Shown piece by piece: positions 8,628-16,899 of a DNA stretch of 64,000 bases. Source of the DNA: Sulfitobacter sp. F26204 (GTDB lineage: Bacteria; Pseudomonadota; Alphaproteobacteria; Rhodobacterales; Rhodobacteraceae); contig NZ_JAPMLQ010000006.1 of NCBI RefSeq assembly GCF_026410305.1, positions 62,001-126,000 of the forward strand. The letters are read 5' to 3'. The stretch's first letter is position 1; each line of letters begins with the position of its first letter. A program made the position numbers and the translations under genes. The notes below the pieces were generated by a model, which was not told the origin of the DNA, made no database searches, and worked only from the letters and a program-made list of their open reading frames with translations.

Positions 8628-8960
8628 ATGTTAAACATCCACTGCCCCAACTGCGGCGTCACCGCAGAAGAAACCGAATTTCACGCCCACGGCGAAGCGC
8701 ATCTGAAACGCTTTGGCCCCGGCTCGACCGATGATCAGTTCGAATCCTACCTGTTCATGCGCAAGAATCCCAAGGGTGTGCATTTCGAACGCTGGCGCCA
8801 CCAGAACGGCTGCGGCAAATGGTTCCATGTTGCCCGCTGCACCATGACCCTGGAAGTTTTCGGCAGCTATTCGGCCCAAACCTATACACCGCCCCAAGAG
8901 ATCATCGAGAAAATCCAACACCGCCGTCCAGACTGGTCAGCAGAGGCAGAGGCATCATGA
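8628..8960 (+). CDS. soxD: Sarcosine oxidase subunit delta
   Basis: The product (110 aa) is the small zinc-binding subunit of heterotetrameric sarcosine oxidase. The zinc ligands are recognisable as C6 and C9 (IHCPNCG) together with H58 and C62 (WRHQNGC), the expected CxxC...HxxxC pattern. WFHVARCTMTLEVFGSY is typical of the family. GGAG lies 7 bases before the ATG at 8628. Its stop overlaps the ATG of a 23-codon mini-ORF that in turn overlaps the soxA start. Confidence 0.94.
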   Translation: MLNIHCPNCGVTAEETEFHAHGEAHLKRFGPGSTDDQFESYLFMRKNPKGVHFERWRHQNGCGKWFHVARCTMTLEVFGSYSAQTYTPPQEIIEKIQHRRPDWSAEAEAS

Positions 8961-9028
8961 GCTATCCCTTCTTTTTGGCGTTATATACCGTCCGCACTCT
9001 CGACCTGCACAGGAAACCGCGTTCATGA
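8957..9028 (+). CDS. 23-codon bridging ORF between soxD and soxA, made of a dispersed repeat (candidate)
   Basis: An ATG at 8957 overlaps the soxD stop (ATGA). The frame reads MSYPFFLALYTVRTL and then continues to a TGA at 9026-9028, which overlaps the soxA ATG at 9025 (again ATGA). Most of the ORF is one copy of a repeat also found at 37281-37326. It could serve as a translational bridge from soxD to soxA, or could be a chance product of repeat insertion. No function is known. Confidence 0.35.
   Translation: MSYPFFLALYTVRTLDLHRKPRS
8965..9010 (-). repeat. Dispersed intergenic repeat, copy A
   Basis: Read on the minus strand, this copy matches 37281-37326 over about 46 bases. The identical core is 22 bases (8981-9002 here, 37289-37310 there), beginning CGAGAGTGCGG, and is followed by GCCAAAAAGA. 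It sits inside the sarcosine oxidase operon between soxD and soxA. Confidence 0.85.
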
Positions 9029-12000
9029 GCACCCGCCTTGCCACACCCGGTCGACTTATCGACCGAAACAAACCGCTGAATTTCACCTTTAACGGCAAAA
9101 ACATGCGCGGCTACGCAGGTGACACGCTGGCCTCCGCGCTTTTGGCCAATGACCAGATGCTGGTTGGTCGTTCCTTCAAGTACCACCGCCCGCGTGGCAT
9201 CGTCGCTTCGGGAGCGGAAGAGCCGAACGCACTGGTCAATCTTGGCCGCGACGGGCGGTTCGAACCCAACCAGCGGGTCACAACAACCGAGCTTTTCGAG
9301 GGTCTTGAAGCGCAAAGCCAGAACCACTGGCCCAGTCTCGAATTCGACGTAGGTGCAATCAACAAACATCTCAGCCGCTTTTTGCCTGCCGGCTTTTATT
9401 ACAAGATGTTCATGTATCCGCGGGCTTTCTGGAAACATGTTTATGAACCGGTGATCCGGCATTCCGCTGGCCTAGGCAAGGCTCCGAAATCGCGTGATGA
9501 AGACAGTTACGAACACTTTTACGCCTTTTGTGATGTGCTGGTTGTCGGCGGTGGTGTAGCGGGCCTTCAAGCGGCCCTGACCGCGGGACGCACGGGCGCG
9601 CGGGTCATTCTATTCGAGCAGACCGACCATTGGGGCGGACGTGCACCTGTCGATGGTGGCATGGTCGATGGTGCGCCTGTGGACAACTACGTGGACGAAA
9701 CCCTGGCGGCGTTGAAATTAATGGACAATGTCCAGATCCGTCTGCGCACCATGGGGGCCGGGGTTTATGATCATGGCTATGTGCTGGGGTATGAACGCCT
9801 GAGCGACCATGCACCGGATCAGGCTGGCCCACGCCATCGTTTGTGGCGTGTCCGCGCCGCGCAGGTCATCACCGCAACCGGTGCAATCGAACGTCCGCTC
9901 AGCTTTGCGGGCAACGATATTCCCGGGGTCATGCTGGCTTCGGCCCTGCGCGATTATGTGGTGAATTACGGTGTTTCCGTCGGTGACCGGACCGTGGTGG
10001 TCACCAATAATGACAATGCTTACCTTACGGCAATTACGCTTAAAAAAGCGGGACTTGACGTACCTGTCATTCTGGATGCGCGTGTTCTGCCGGAAGACCG
10101 CGGGCTGGTTGCCCAGGCGCGGGCACTTGGTATTCGCGTGTTGATGGGCCATGCGGTTTCCTCGGTCATGGGGGGCAAGCGGGTGACGGGGGTAAAGATT
10201 TGTTCCCAGGCGGGCGAGGGGTCGGTTCTGGAAGAAATCCCCTGCGACGCGATTGCCATGTCGGGCGGCTGGTCTCCGGTTGTGCACCTATGGTCACATT
10301 GCGGTGGCAAATTGCGCTGGGACAGTGCGACAGCCTGTTTCGCGCCGGATGTAGATAACCCCCCCAAAGGCGCGGATGGAATGGGATTTGTCACGCCGGC
10401 GGGGGCGGCGGCGGGTGTCTTTGCACTGGATGACGTCCTGCATGATGCCCATGCCGCAGCTGAGGGTGCGGCGACCTGTCTTGATTTCAAACTGCCCAGG
10501 GATGTGACCTCACCAACTGCCGAACGGCGAGAGGAATCGCCTATGGCACCTGTCTGGATGATGCCGCAGGGCGCATCGGCGAAGCTGCGCGAAAAATCCT
10601 GGCTTGATTATCAAAATGACGTCAAGGTTTCGGACGTGCGTCTGGCGGCTCAGGAAGGTTTTGTCTCGGTGGAGCATGCCAAACGCTATACCACGCTGGG
10701 TATGGCGACCGATCAGGGCAAGTTGAGCAATATCAACGGTCTGGCAACCCTGGCAGGGGCATTGGACAAGGATATTCCAAGCGTCGGCACCACAACCTTT
10801 CGCCCGCCCTATCATCCTATTTCGTTGGCCTCGATCGCGGGTGAGGCCAAGGGGCATATCTTTCAACCGATCCGCCGGACGCCGATGCATGACTGGCACG
10901 CGGCAAACGGAGCAGAGTTCGAGCCTGTCGGCCAATGGCGCAGGCCCTATGCTTATAAGCGTGGCCTTGAAAGCACCCATGATGCTGTGATGCGGGAGGT
11001 GACCAACACCCGCGAGAAACTGGGGCTGCTGGACGCCTCGACCCTTGGCAAGTTGATCGTCAAGGGGCCGGATGCAGGGCGTTTTCTGGACATGATGTAT
11101 ACCAACATGATGTCGACGCTGAAGATTGGCAAATGCCGGTACGGCCTCATGTGTTCGGAGAATGGATTTCTGATCGACGACGGCGTTGTCGCGCGGATTG
11201 ATGAGGACACATGGCTCTGTCACACCACCACGGGCGGGGCAGAAACCATCCATGCACATATGGAAGAATGGCTGCAAACCGAATGGTGGGACTGGAACGT
11301 CTATGTTGCCAATGTCACCGAACAATATGCACAGGTTGCCGTTGTCGGCCCAAACGCACGCAAAGCCTTGGAAAAGCTGGGGGGCATGGATGTTTCCAAA
11401 GAGGCGCTGGGCTTTATGGAATGGGTTGACGGAACGCTGGGCGGTTTCAAGGTGCGCGTCTATCGCATCTCCTTCTCGGGCGAATTGTCTTATGAAATTG
11501 CGGTTGATGCCGGTTACGGTCAGGCTTTCTGGGACGCGCTGCTGGCTGTGGGAACGGAGCTTGGCGCGATGCCCTATGGTACTGAGTGCCTGCATATCCT
11601 GAGGGCGGAAAAGGGATTTATCATGATCGGGGATGAAACCGATGGCACGGTGATCCCGCAAGATCTTGGGCTGGGCTGGGCGATTTCCAAGAAGAAGACG
11701 GATTATCTTGGCAAACGCGCCCAGGAGCGGTCGCATATGACCGACCCGGATCGCTGGAAGCTGGTGGGGCTTGAAACCGTTGATAAATCAACCTTGCCTG
11801 ACGGGGCCTATGCAGTGGGCGAAGGAACCAATGCCAATGGACAGCGCAATATGATCGGGCGGGTCACATCGACCTATCATTCGCCCACCCTGGGGCGCGG
11901 GATTGCCATGGGGCTGGTGTTGAATGGACCGGAACGGATGGGAGAAATCCTGAGCTTTCCCGGCACCGATGGCAAGGACTATGAAGCCAAGATCGTGAAC

Positions 12001-12042
12001 CCTGTGTTCTATGACCTGGAGGGAGAGAAGCAGAATGTCTGA
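9025..12042 (+). CDS. soxA: Sarcosine oxidase subunit alpha
   Basis: The product (1005 aa) is the large subunit of heterotetrameric sarcosine oxidase, with the usual length. An N-terminal ferredoxin-like fold (residues about 17-95, FTFNGKNMRGYAGDTLASAL) lacks the iron-sulfur cysteines, as is normal for this subunit. A nucleotide-binding domain follows with VLVVGGGVAGLQAALTAG from about residue 172. The C-terminal 400 residues form an aminomethyltransferase (GcvT-like) domain (GLLDASTLGKLIVKGPDAG, LRAEKGFIMIGDETDGT) that passes the one-carbon unit to tetrahydrofolate. The start overlaps the preceding mini-ORF stop, and the end overlaps soxG by 8 bases. Confidence 0.95.
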   Translation: MSTRLATPGRLIDRNKPLNFTFNGKNMRGYAGDTLASALLANDQMLVGRSFKYHRPRGIVASGAEEPNALVNLGRDGRFEPNQRVTTTELFEGLEAQSQNHWPSLEFDVGAINKHLSRFLPAGFYYKMFMYPRAFWKHVYEPVIRHSAGLGKAPKSRDEDSYEHFYAFCDVLVVGGGVAGLQAALTAGRTGARVILFEQTDHWGGRAPVDGGMVDGAPVDNYVDETLAALKLMDNVQIRLRTMGAGVYDHGYVLGYERLSDHAPDQAGPRHRLWRVRAAQVITATGAIERPLSFAGNDIPGVMLASALRDYVVNYGVSVGDRTVVVTNNDNAYLTAITLKKAGLDVPVILDARVLPEDRGLVAQARALGIRVLMGHAVSSVMGGKRVTGVKICSQAGEGSVLEEIPCDAIAMSGGWSPVVHLWSHCGGKLRWDSATACFAPDVDNPPKGADGMGFVTPAGAAAGVFALDDVLHDAHAAAEGAATCLDFKLPRDVTSPTAERREESPMAPVWMMPQGASAKLREKSWLDYQNDVKVSDVRLAAQEGFVSVEHAKRYTTLGMATDQGKLSNINGLATLAGALDKDIPSVGTTTFRPPYHPISLASIAGEAKGHIFQPIRRTPMHDWHAANGAEFEPVGQWRRPYAYKRGLESTHDAVMREVTNTREKLGLLDASTLGKLIVKGPDAGRFLDMMYTNMMSTLKIGKCRYGLMCSENGFLIDDGVVARIDEDTWLCHTTTGGAETIHAHMEEWLQTEWWDWNVYVANVTEQYAQVAVVGPNARKALEKLGGMDVSKEALGFMEWVDGTLGGFKVRVYRISFSGELSYEIAVDAGYGQAFWDALLAVGTELGAMPYGTECLHILRAEKGFIMIGDETDGTVIPQDLGLGWAISKKKTDYLGKRAQERSHMTDPDRWKLVGLETVDKSTLPDGAYAVGEGTNANGQRNMIGRVTSTYHSPTLGRGIAMGLVLNGPERMGEILSFPGTDGKDYEAKIVNPVFYDLEGEKQNV

Positions 12043-12610
12043 ACCAGTGACTGCTCTCAAAGGGGCCAGCGACACCAGTGGTATCGCTGTTGTTACCGAG
12101 CTGGGGCCGACAGGGATGATCACCCTGCGCGGCGATCTGTCGGCAAAGCCGGTCATCAAGGCTGCCGTCACGGCGAGCGGCGTCACCATGCCAGAGAAAA
12201 ACCACTGTGCCACCGAAGGTACAGGTGGGCTGGCCTGGATGTCGCCGGACGAATTGTTGATCCTCTGTGCTTACGAAGAGGTTCACCAGCGGCTTGCCGA
12301 TATGCAGTCCAGATTGGCCAAAATTCACGCCCTTGCGGTGAATGTGTCGGATGCACGGGCCCTGTTTCAGGTCAACGGGCCAAAGGCACGTGAGGTACTG
12401 GCGAAACTTGCACCAGTCGACCTGGCACCGGATCATTTCACACCCGGCATGTTCCGTCGCAGCCGCATTGCCCAGGTTCCTGCGGCATTTTGGATGCCGG
12501 ATGCGCAATCGGTGCGCATCATCTGTTTCCGTTCAGTTGCGCAATATGTGTTTGACGTGTTGAATGTGGCAGCGCAGGACGGATCCGAAGTTGGGTATTT
12601 CAACGCCTGA
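12035..12610 (+). CDS. soxG: Sarcosine oxidase subunit gamma
   Basis: The product (191 aa) is the fourth subunit of heterotetrameric sarcosine oxidase. It has the GcvT-like pattern of the family: GMITLRGDLSAKPVIKAA, LAWMSPDELLILC, VNVSDARALFQVNGPKAREVL and FRRSRIAQVPAAFW. The ATG at 12035 has GGAGGGAGA at 12018-12026 and overlaps the end of soxA by 8 bases. It is the last gene of the operon; 128 bases without a gene follow before the next start. Confidence 0.93.
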   Translation: MSEPVTALKGASDTSGIAVVTELGPTGMITLRGDLSAKPVIKAAVTASGVTMPEKNHCATEGTGGLAWMSPDELLILCAYEEVHQRLADMQSRLAKIHALAVNVSDARALFQVNGPKAREVLAKLAPVDLAPDHFTPGMFRRSRIAQVPAAFWMPDAQSVRIICFRSVAQYVFDVLNVAAQDGSEVGYFNA

Positions 12611-12738
12611 GGCCCGGTAAACCCTGCATTCAACGGATAACGGGGCCGCAAGCCGGACGGGTCAGGTATAAAGAATCAAGACTTGCCGCTTTCGGGCAGG
12701 CTGCTAGGCTTGTGAGATATGTTGTACTGGGGATTTTC

Positions 12739-13140
12739 ATGAAGCGGCTGATTTTTTGTGCGCTGCTGTCTGGTTTGCCTTTTCACTTGGCGGCCCAAAC
12801 CTATGAATGTAACGTGACCAACCGTGGCGCGGGGGGGTGGATCCCGGAAAAGATATTCATAGAATTCAAGGCCGCCGAACAGAGGGCGTCGGTCTATGAT
12901 TTTTTTATCAATCAGGTGCACAAAGAACCGATCGACGTCGCGCCGGAGAAGCGAGGCGAAACTTCCTATGAACTGAGCTGGAAAGTGCGCAATGTGAAGA
13001 TCAGCAATGAAGGCTCGGGCATCCTGAGCCATTCATTGATTCTGAACACGGCCGCCAATACCTATACGATGAAGGGGCGGCTGCACGGGTATGACAACGT
13101 CATTCGGGGCAGTGGTACCTGCAAGGTATTGAAAAAATGA
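12739..13140 (+). CDS. Secreted protein of unknown function, first of a tandem pair
   Basis: The product (133 aa) starts with a signal peptide (MKRLIFCALLSGLPFHLAAQ), so it is probably periplasmic. The ATG at 12739 has GGGGA 5 bases upstream. The mature part begins TYECNVTN and ends GSGTCKVLKK, giving one cysteine near each end that may form a disulfide. The next gene encodes a similar layout: YEC/YDC at the start, GW(I/L)(S)PxKI, W(K/T)(V/L)xNV in the middle and G(S/T)C at the end. The two genes overlap by four bases. I do not recognise the family. Confidence 0.75.
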   Translation: MKRLIFCALLSGLPFHLAAQTYECNVTNRGAGGWIPEKIFIEFKAAEQRASVYDFFINQVHKEPIDVAPEKRGETSYELSWKVRNVKISNEGSGILSHSLILNTAANTYTMKGRLHGYDNVIRGSGTCKVLKK

Positions 13141-13571
13141 CGGTCACAAGGGGCATGCGTAGAATTGTGGCGGGTCTGGGTTTGGCGTTGGTCTGTCCGG
13201 GGCTGGCGTTTTCGGCACCTGCATTCCTTTATGATTGCGACATGGATGGCACCGAATACGGGCGCGGCTGGCTGTCACCCAAAATCGCGATCGTCCTGCC
13301 CGAGGAAGGGGGGGCTACGATTGTCGATGCGATGACGCTGACGTTCTTGAAGGGTCCGGTGGCGGGTACGATCCTGCGCGACAACGACAGCCGGTTTATT
13401 GTCAAATGGACGTTGGAAAACGTACGTGCGGATTCGGGGCGCAGTTTCGCGCATTTCGACTATCGTGCATCCATTAGCAAAACCACCGGCAAGATCGATC
13501 TGACGGCAGGTCCTCGCACCTTTGATTCCGGCCTGCGCAGCCAGGGAACCTGCGCCAGGCGCACCCATTAG
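13137..13571 (+). CDS. Secreted protein of unknown function, second of a tandem pair
   Basis: The product (144 aa, or 138 if the internal Met at 13155 is the start) has a signal peptide (MRRIVAGLGLALVCPGLAFS). The mature region starts with FLYDCDMDG, contains GWLSPKIAIVLPEEGG and VKWTLENVRADSG, and ends with GTCARRTH. It resembles the upstream gene in cysteine placement and these blocks, so the pair looks like an old tandem duplication. The start overlaps the previous stop (ATGA). The function is unknown; the pair sits between the sarcosine oxidase operon and sodB. Confidence 0.75.
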   Translation: MTVTRGMRRIVAGLGLALVCPGLAFSAPAFLYDCDMDGTEYGRGWLSPKIAIVLPEEGGATIVDAMTLTFLKGPVAGTILRDNDSRFIVKWTLENVRADSGRSFAHFDYRASISKTTGKIDLTAGPRTFDSGLRSQGTCARRTH

Positions 13572-13667
13572 CGCCATTCAGCCGGCTTTTCAGGCTGCTG
13601 GCCTTGACGAACCCCCCATCAGCGCTTCATTTGATGGTGAGAACATTCACATAAAGGAGGCCCAGAA

Positions 13668-14267
13668 ATGGCTTTTTCACTTCCCGATCTTCCCTATGCC
13701 CACGACGCCCTTGCCAGCAAAGGCATGAGCGCCGAGACGCTGGAGTTTCACCACGACAAGCACCACAATGCCTATGTCGTGAACGGGAACAAGGCGATTG
13801 AAGGCACCGAATGGGCGGATAAATCCCTCGAAGAAATCATCAAGGGGACCTATGATGAATCGGCCGTTGCGCAAAACGGAATCTTTAACAACATCAGCCA
13901 GTTGTGGAACCACAACCAGTTCTGGGAAATGATGGGGCCCAAAAGCTCGGCAATGCCCGGAGAGCTTGAAAAAGCGATCACCGAGAGTTTCGGATCTGTC
14001 GACAAGATGAAGGACGAGTTCAAGGCAGCCGGGGCCGGTCAGTTCGGATCCGGTTGGGCATGGTTGGTGAAAGACACCGATGGCGGTCTGAAAGTAACCA
14101 AGACAGAGAACGGCGTGAACCCGCTTTGCTTTGGTCAAACGGCGCTGCTGGGCTGTGATGTATGGGAGCACTCCTATTACATCGATTTCCGGAATGCGCG
14201 TCCGGATTATCTGACCAACTTCCTCGACAATCTCGTGAACTGGGAAAACGTCGCCTCCCGCTTGTGA
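13668..14267 (+). CDS. sodB: Superoxide dismutase, iron type
   Basis: The enzyme (199 aa) converts superoxide to oxygen and hydrogen peroxide in the cytoplasm. Metal ligands are visible in LEFHHDKHHNAYV, LWNHNQFW and CDVWEHSYYID. The glutamine in ISQLWNH and the absence of glutamine in ENGVNPL favour iron over manganese. No signal peptide is present. A strong ribosome site, AAAGGAGG, lies before the ATG. A terminator stands about 110 bases downstream. Sarcosine oxidase upstream yields hydrogen peroxide, so stress defence nearby may be meaningful or incidental. Confidence 0.93.
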   Translation: MAFSLPDLPYAHDALASKGMSAETLEFHHDKHHNAYVVNGNKAIEGTEWADKSLEEIIKGTYDESAVAQNGIFNNISQLWNHNQFWEMMGPKSSAMPGELEKAITESFGSVDKMKDEFKAAGAGQFGSGWAWLVKDTDGGLKVTKTENGVNPLCFGQTALLGCDVWEHSYYIDFRNARPDYLTNFLDNLVNWENVASRL

Positions 14268-14657
14268 GGATAGCTTTGACCGCCTGTGGTCCTGAGGCTG
14301 CCTTTGTGGCCGTGTGGATGAGGCGGCAATTCCTGGCCTTCAGATGCAGTGCAGGCGAGACTGAGGTATGAAACAGCTAAACCCCGCAGGGATTCTGCGG
14401 GGTTTTCTGTGACAATAGAGCCACATGGGTATCACGATCCCGAAGACATTGTCTGAGCACGGAAAGGACGGGTTTGAGGTTGGTGTCCGGCCTGCCGGCT
14501 ATAGCCAATGCGCGGTGCAAGGCTGCGCCATGATTGGTTCGGGGCAGTGTCCGGGAGGTGTTCAGGAAGCCTGTGGTTGCTGCAAGGTCGAATGTCGGCC
14601 ATGAGGTCAATTAAGCGCAGGTCGGCCGGGCGCGAGCCTGCGTCTGCTTATCCTGCG
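14268..14657. other. Convergent intergenic region sodB to LOG gene
   Basis: No gene was recognised here. The sodB terminator lies at 14379-14405, leaving a 110-base 3' untranslated stretch that could carry a processed small RNA; no further evidence for one was seen. The rest (14406-14657) shows no feature. Confidence 0.4.
14379..14405 (+). terminator. Rho-independent terminator downstream of sodB
   Basis: AAACCCCGCAG (14379-14389) pairs perfectly with CTGCGGGGTTT (14395-14405) around a 5-base loop, and the stem ends in a T-run. The A-run on the other side may let it work for both strands. Confidence 0.9.
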
Positions 14658-15209
14658 TCAGGCCAGGCAGTCTTGCAGCGCGGCCAGAGCCGATGGCGCA
14701 TCGGCCACTTCGGTGATGTAGTCAAGTAGGCTGACATCGGCAAACCCACCTGCTACGACATTATCAAGAAGCCCCAAGAGAGAATCCCAGTACCCGTTTG
14801 AATTGACAATGAAAATAGGCTTTTTATGAAGTCCGAGCTGACGCCATGTCAGCACCTCGAACAGTTCATCCAATGACCCTGCGCCACCGGGCAGAACGAC
14901 AACTGCATCGCAGTTCATGAACATCACCTTTTTTCGTTCGTGCATGGTTTCGGTCACGACATAGGTGGTCAGATCCGTCTTGCCGACTTCCCAATCCACA
15001 AGGTGTTGCGGGATCACACCAAAGGTCGCGCCTCCGGCTTGCTGAACCGCGCGCGCCACCGTTCCCATCAAGCCGACATCACCTGCACCATAGACCAGTC
15101 TGATGCCTGCCTTGGCCAAACCTGCCCCCAGTGTTTCGGCTGCCTGCGCATGGTCCGGGTCGTTGCCGGGGCGGGAGCCACAGAAGACGCAGACGGATTT
15201 GTTGAACAT
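14658..15209 (-). CDS. LOG-family protein (nucleoside 5'-monophosphate phosphoribohydrolase-like)
   Basis: The product (183 aa) belongs to the TIGR00730/LOG family, lysine decarboxylase-like Rossmann proteins that hydrolyse cytokinin riboside monophosphates or related nucleotides. The start MFNKSVCVFCGSRPGNDP, the motif RLVYGAGDVGLMG and the active-site pair MHERKK and PGGAGSLDEL fit the family (PGGxG[TS]xxE). It is cytoplasmic and appears monocistronic. A divergent LysM gene starts 103 bases away. The physiological substrate in bacteria of this type is uncertain. Confidence 0.88.
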   Translation of the reverse strand: MFNKSVCVFCGSRPGNDPDHAQAAETLGAGLAKAGIRLVYGAGDVGLMGTVARAVQQAGGATFGVIPQHLVDWEVGKTDLTTYVVTETMHERKKVMFMNCDAVVVLPGGAGSLDELFEVLTWRQLGLHKKPIFIVNSNGYWDSLLGLLDNVVAGGFADVSLLDYITEVADAPSALAALQDCLA

Positions 15210-15311
15210 GACGCGGCCTTTTCGATGTAAAATCGCAAAGTTGTGTGGGAGGTGTTTTGACCCGTGTTAGCCTGCTTGCTAATAAGGCTCAACCTTTGGG
15301 GATGGTGTGAG

Positions 15312-16808
15312 ATGCGCAATTTTTTTTCGGGACTGGGGAGTGGATCAGGTGCCATTGCTGCGGCTGCGCTCTGCGTGGTGCTGATCGCGGCCGGATTTTA
15401 TATTCAATCCGCCCGCAAATCTGTAGATGTTTCAACCAAACTGGGGCTTGTCGCCGTGCCGGAAAAGACGGGCAAGACGGTTCCTGCTGCGGGCAAGGCG
15501 GTTGAGGAAAAATCGGTCGAGGATTCACCGCAAACACCTGATTCGGTACAGAAAACCGACAAGGATAATGCCTCTGCCGCGCCGGCGGCCAGGCTTAAGG
15601 CCGCACCGGAGTTTGACGAGGTGCGCCGCGAGGCCGACGGGGTGACCGTTATTGCGGGGCGCGCGACTCCTGGTGCCGAAGTGAACATCCTGCAGAACGG
15701 CAGCGTCATTGCACGCGCCACAGCGGATCCATCGGGAAAATTTGCGACCGTTGCGCTGACGCCACCGGATGGCAAAGGCCATGTCCTGAGCCTGTTGGAA
15801 AAGTCTGATGGCAATGAAAGGCTTTCTGATGATGAGATCATCCTTGCTCCGATCCAGCCGCTTGTCGTGGCAAATGCCGGGCCTGCCGTTGTGCCAGACG
15901 GAAAGGAAACAGCGGAAGATCTTCCTGCAGCCTTGGGGCAGGACACCGGCAACAGCAGCACCGTGACCCCAGAAGCGATTGCAGATCAAATGGTTGTCAC
16001 GACCCAGCCAGGTGAAGAAGCCCAGCAGCAGGCGCATCTGGATCAAAAAGAGGCAGTGCAGGTGGGTGAAGGTGCAAGCACGGCAGCAAAGGATACCAAT
16101 GCGCCCTCTGGTGTTCCGCCACAGAGCGAAGCACCAACCGAACAGGCGCAGACCAAACCGGATGCACCGGCGGCACCTGCGCTGCCCGCTCCGGTCAGCG
16201 GCACTGATATTGCCACAGCCGCAGGGCTGGCATCTGACCTGCCGGACGCTGATCCGGAATTGGAGACTGCGCCGGTTGCGGTGTTGAAATCCACAGCGCA
16301 AGGAGTTGAACTGCTGAATACACCCTCCCCGCAAGCGATGAGCAATGTCGCCATCGACACCATCAGCTATTCAGAAGTCGGCGAAGTCGAACTTGCGGGG
16401 CGCGCTCAAGCCGATACGGCGTCTGTGCGGGTATACCTCGACAATGCATCGGTGACCAATCTGCCTGTGGATGGTGACGGGCGTTGGCGCGGCGAACTGC
16501 CGGACATCGACGAGGGAATCTATACCCTGCGGGTTGATGAAATATCCACCAGCGGCAAGATCACGAGCCGTGTCGAAACCCCTTTCAAGCGAGAGTCGAG
16601 TCAGGTGCTGGCCGCTGCGGCGGCAACAGCGCAGCAGGATGGTCCACTAAAGGCGATTACGGTGCAGGAAGGGGCGACGCTATGGGCGATTGCCCGTGAA
16701 CGCTATGGCGATGGGGCGCTTTACGTGCGGGTATTCGAGGCCAACAGCAACGCCATCCGAGATCCCGATCTGATCTATCCCGGGCAGATATTCGACCTGC
16801 CGGATTAA
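15312..16808 (+). CDS. Membrane-anchored LysM domain protein
   Basis: The product (498 aa) has an N-terminal membrane segment (residues about 11-32, AIAAAALCVVLIAAGFYI), then a long Ala/Pro/Glu/Gln-rich linker. It contains two Ig-like blocks, near residues 105-165 (VTVIAGRATPGAEVNILQNG) and 355-420. A C-terminal LysM domain (VQEGATLWAIARERYGDG to YPGQIFDLPD) should bind peptidoglycan. The ATG at 15312 has GGGGA upstream; the frame opens earlier without a ribosome site. It is probably anchored in the inner membrane and reaching the cell wall. The exact role is unknown. Another LysM protein with the same layout lies at 48250-49254. Confidence 0.82.
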   Translation: MRNFFSGLGSGSGAIAAAALCVVLIAAGFYIQSARKSVDVSTKLGLVAVPEKTGKTVPAAGKAVEEKSVEDSPQTPDSVQKTDKDNASAAPAARLKAAPEFDEVRREADGVTVIAGRATPGAEVNILQNGSVIARATADPSGKFATVALTPPDGKGHVLSLLEKSDGNERLSDDEIILAPIQPLVVANAGPAVVPDGKETAEDLPAALGQDTGNSSTVTPEAIADQMVVTTQPGEEAQQQAHLDQKEAVQVGEGASTAAKDTNAPSGVPPQSEAPTEQAQTKPDAPAAPALPAPVSGTDIATAAGLASDLPDADPELETAPVAVLKSTAQGVELLNTPSPQAMSNVAIDTISYSEVGEVELAGRAQADTASVRVYLDNASVTNLPVDGDGRWRGELPDIDEGIYTLRVDEISTSGKITSRVETPFKRESSQVLAAAAATAQQDGPLKAITVQEGATLWAIARERYGDGALYVRVFEANSNAIRDPDLIYPGQIFDLPD

Positions 16809-16899
16809 GTCTTTTCGCAAGAAGCCTGGGAATTTTGCGCATCCGCTGGCAACGGCTTGCCTGGGGGGGTATGTAGCCTTCAAAGAGACAGGAACCCGC

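Noticed and set aside
10510..11736. Open frame of about 400 codons antisense to soxA
   Set aside because: It lies fully within the conserved soxA coding region and reads as composition-driven shadow sequence.
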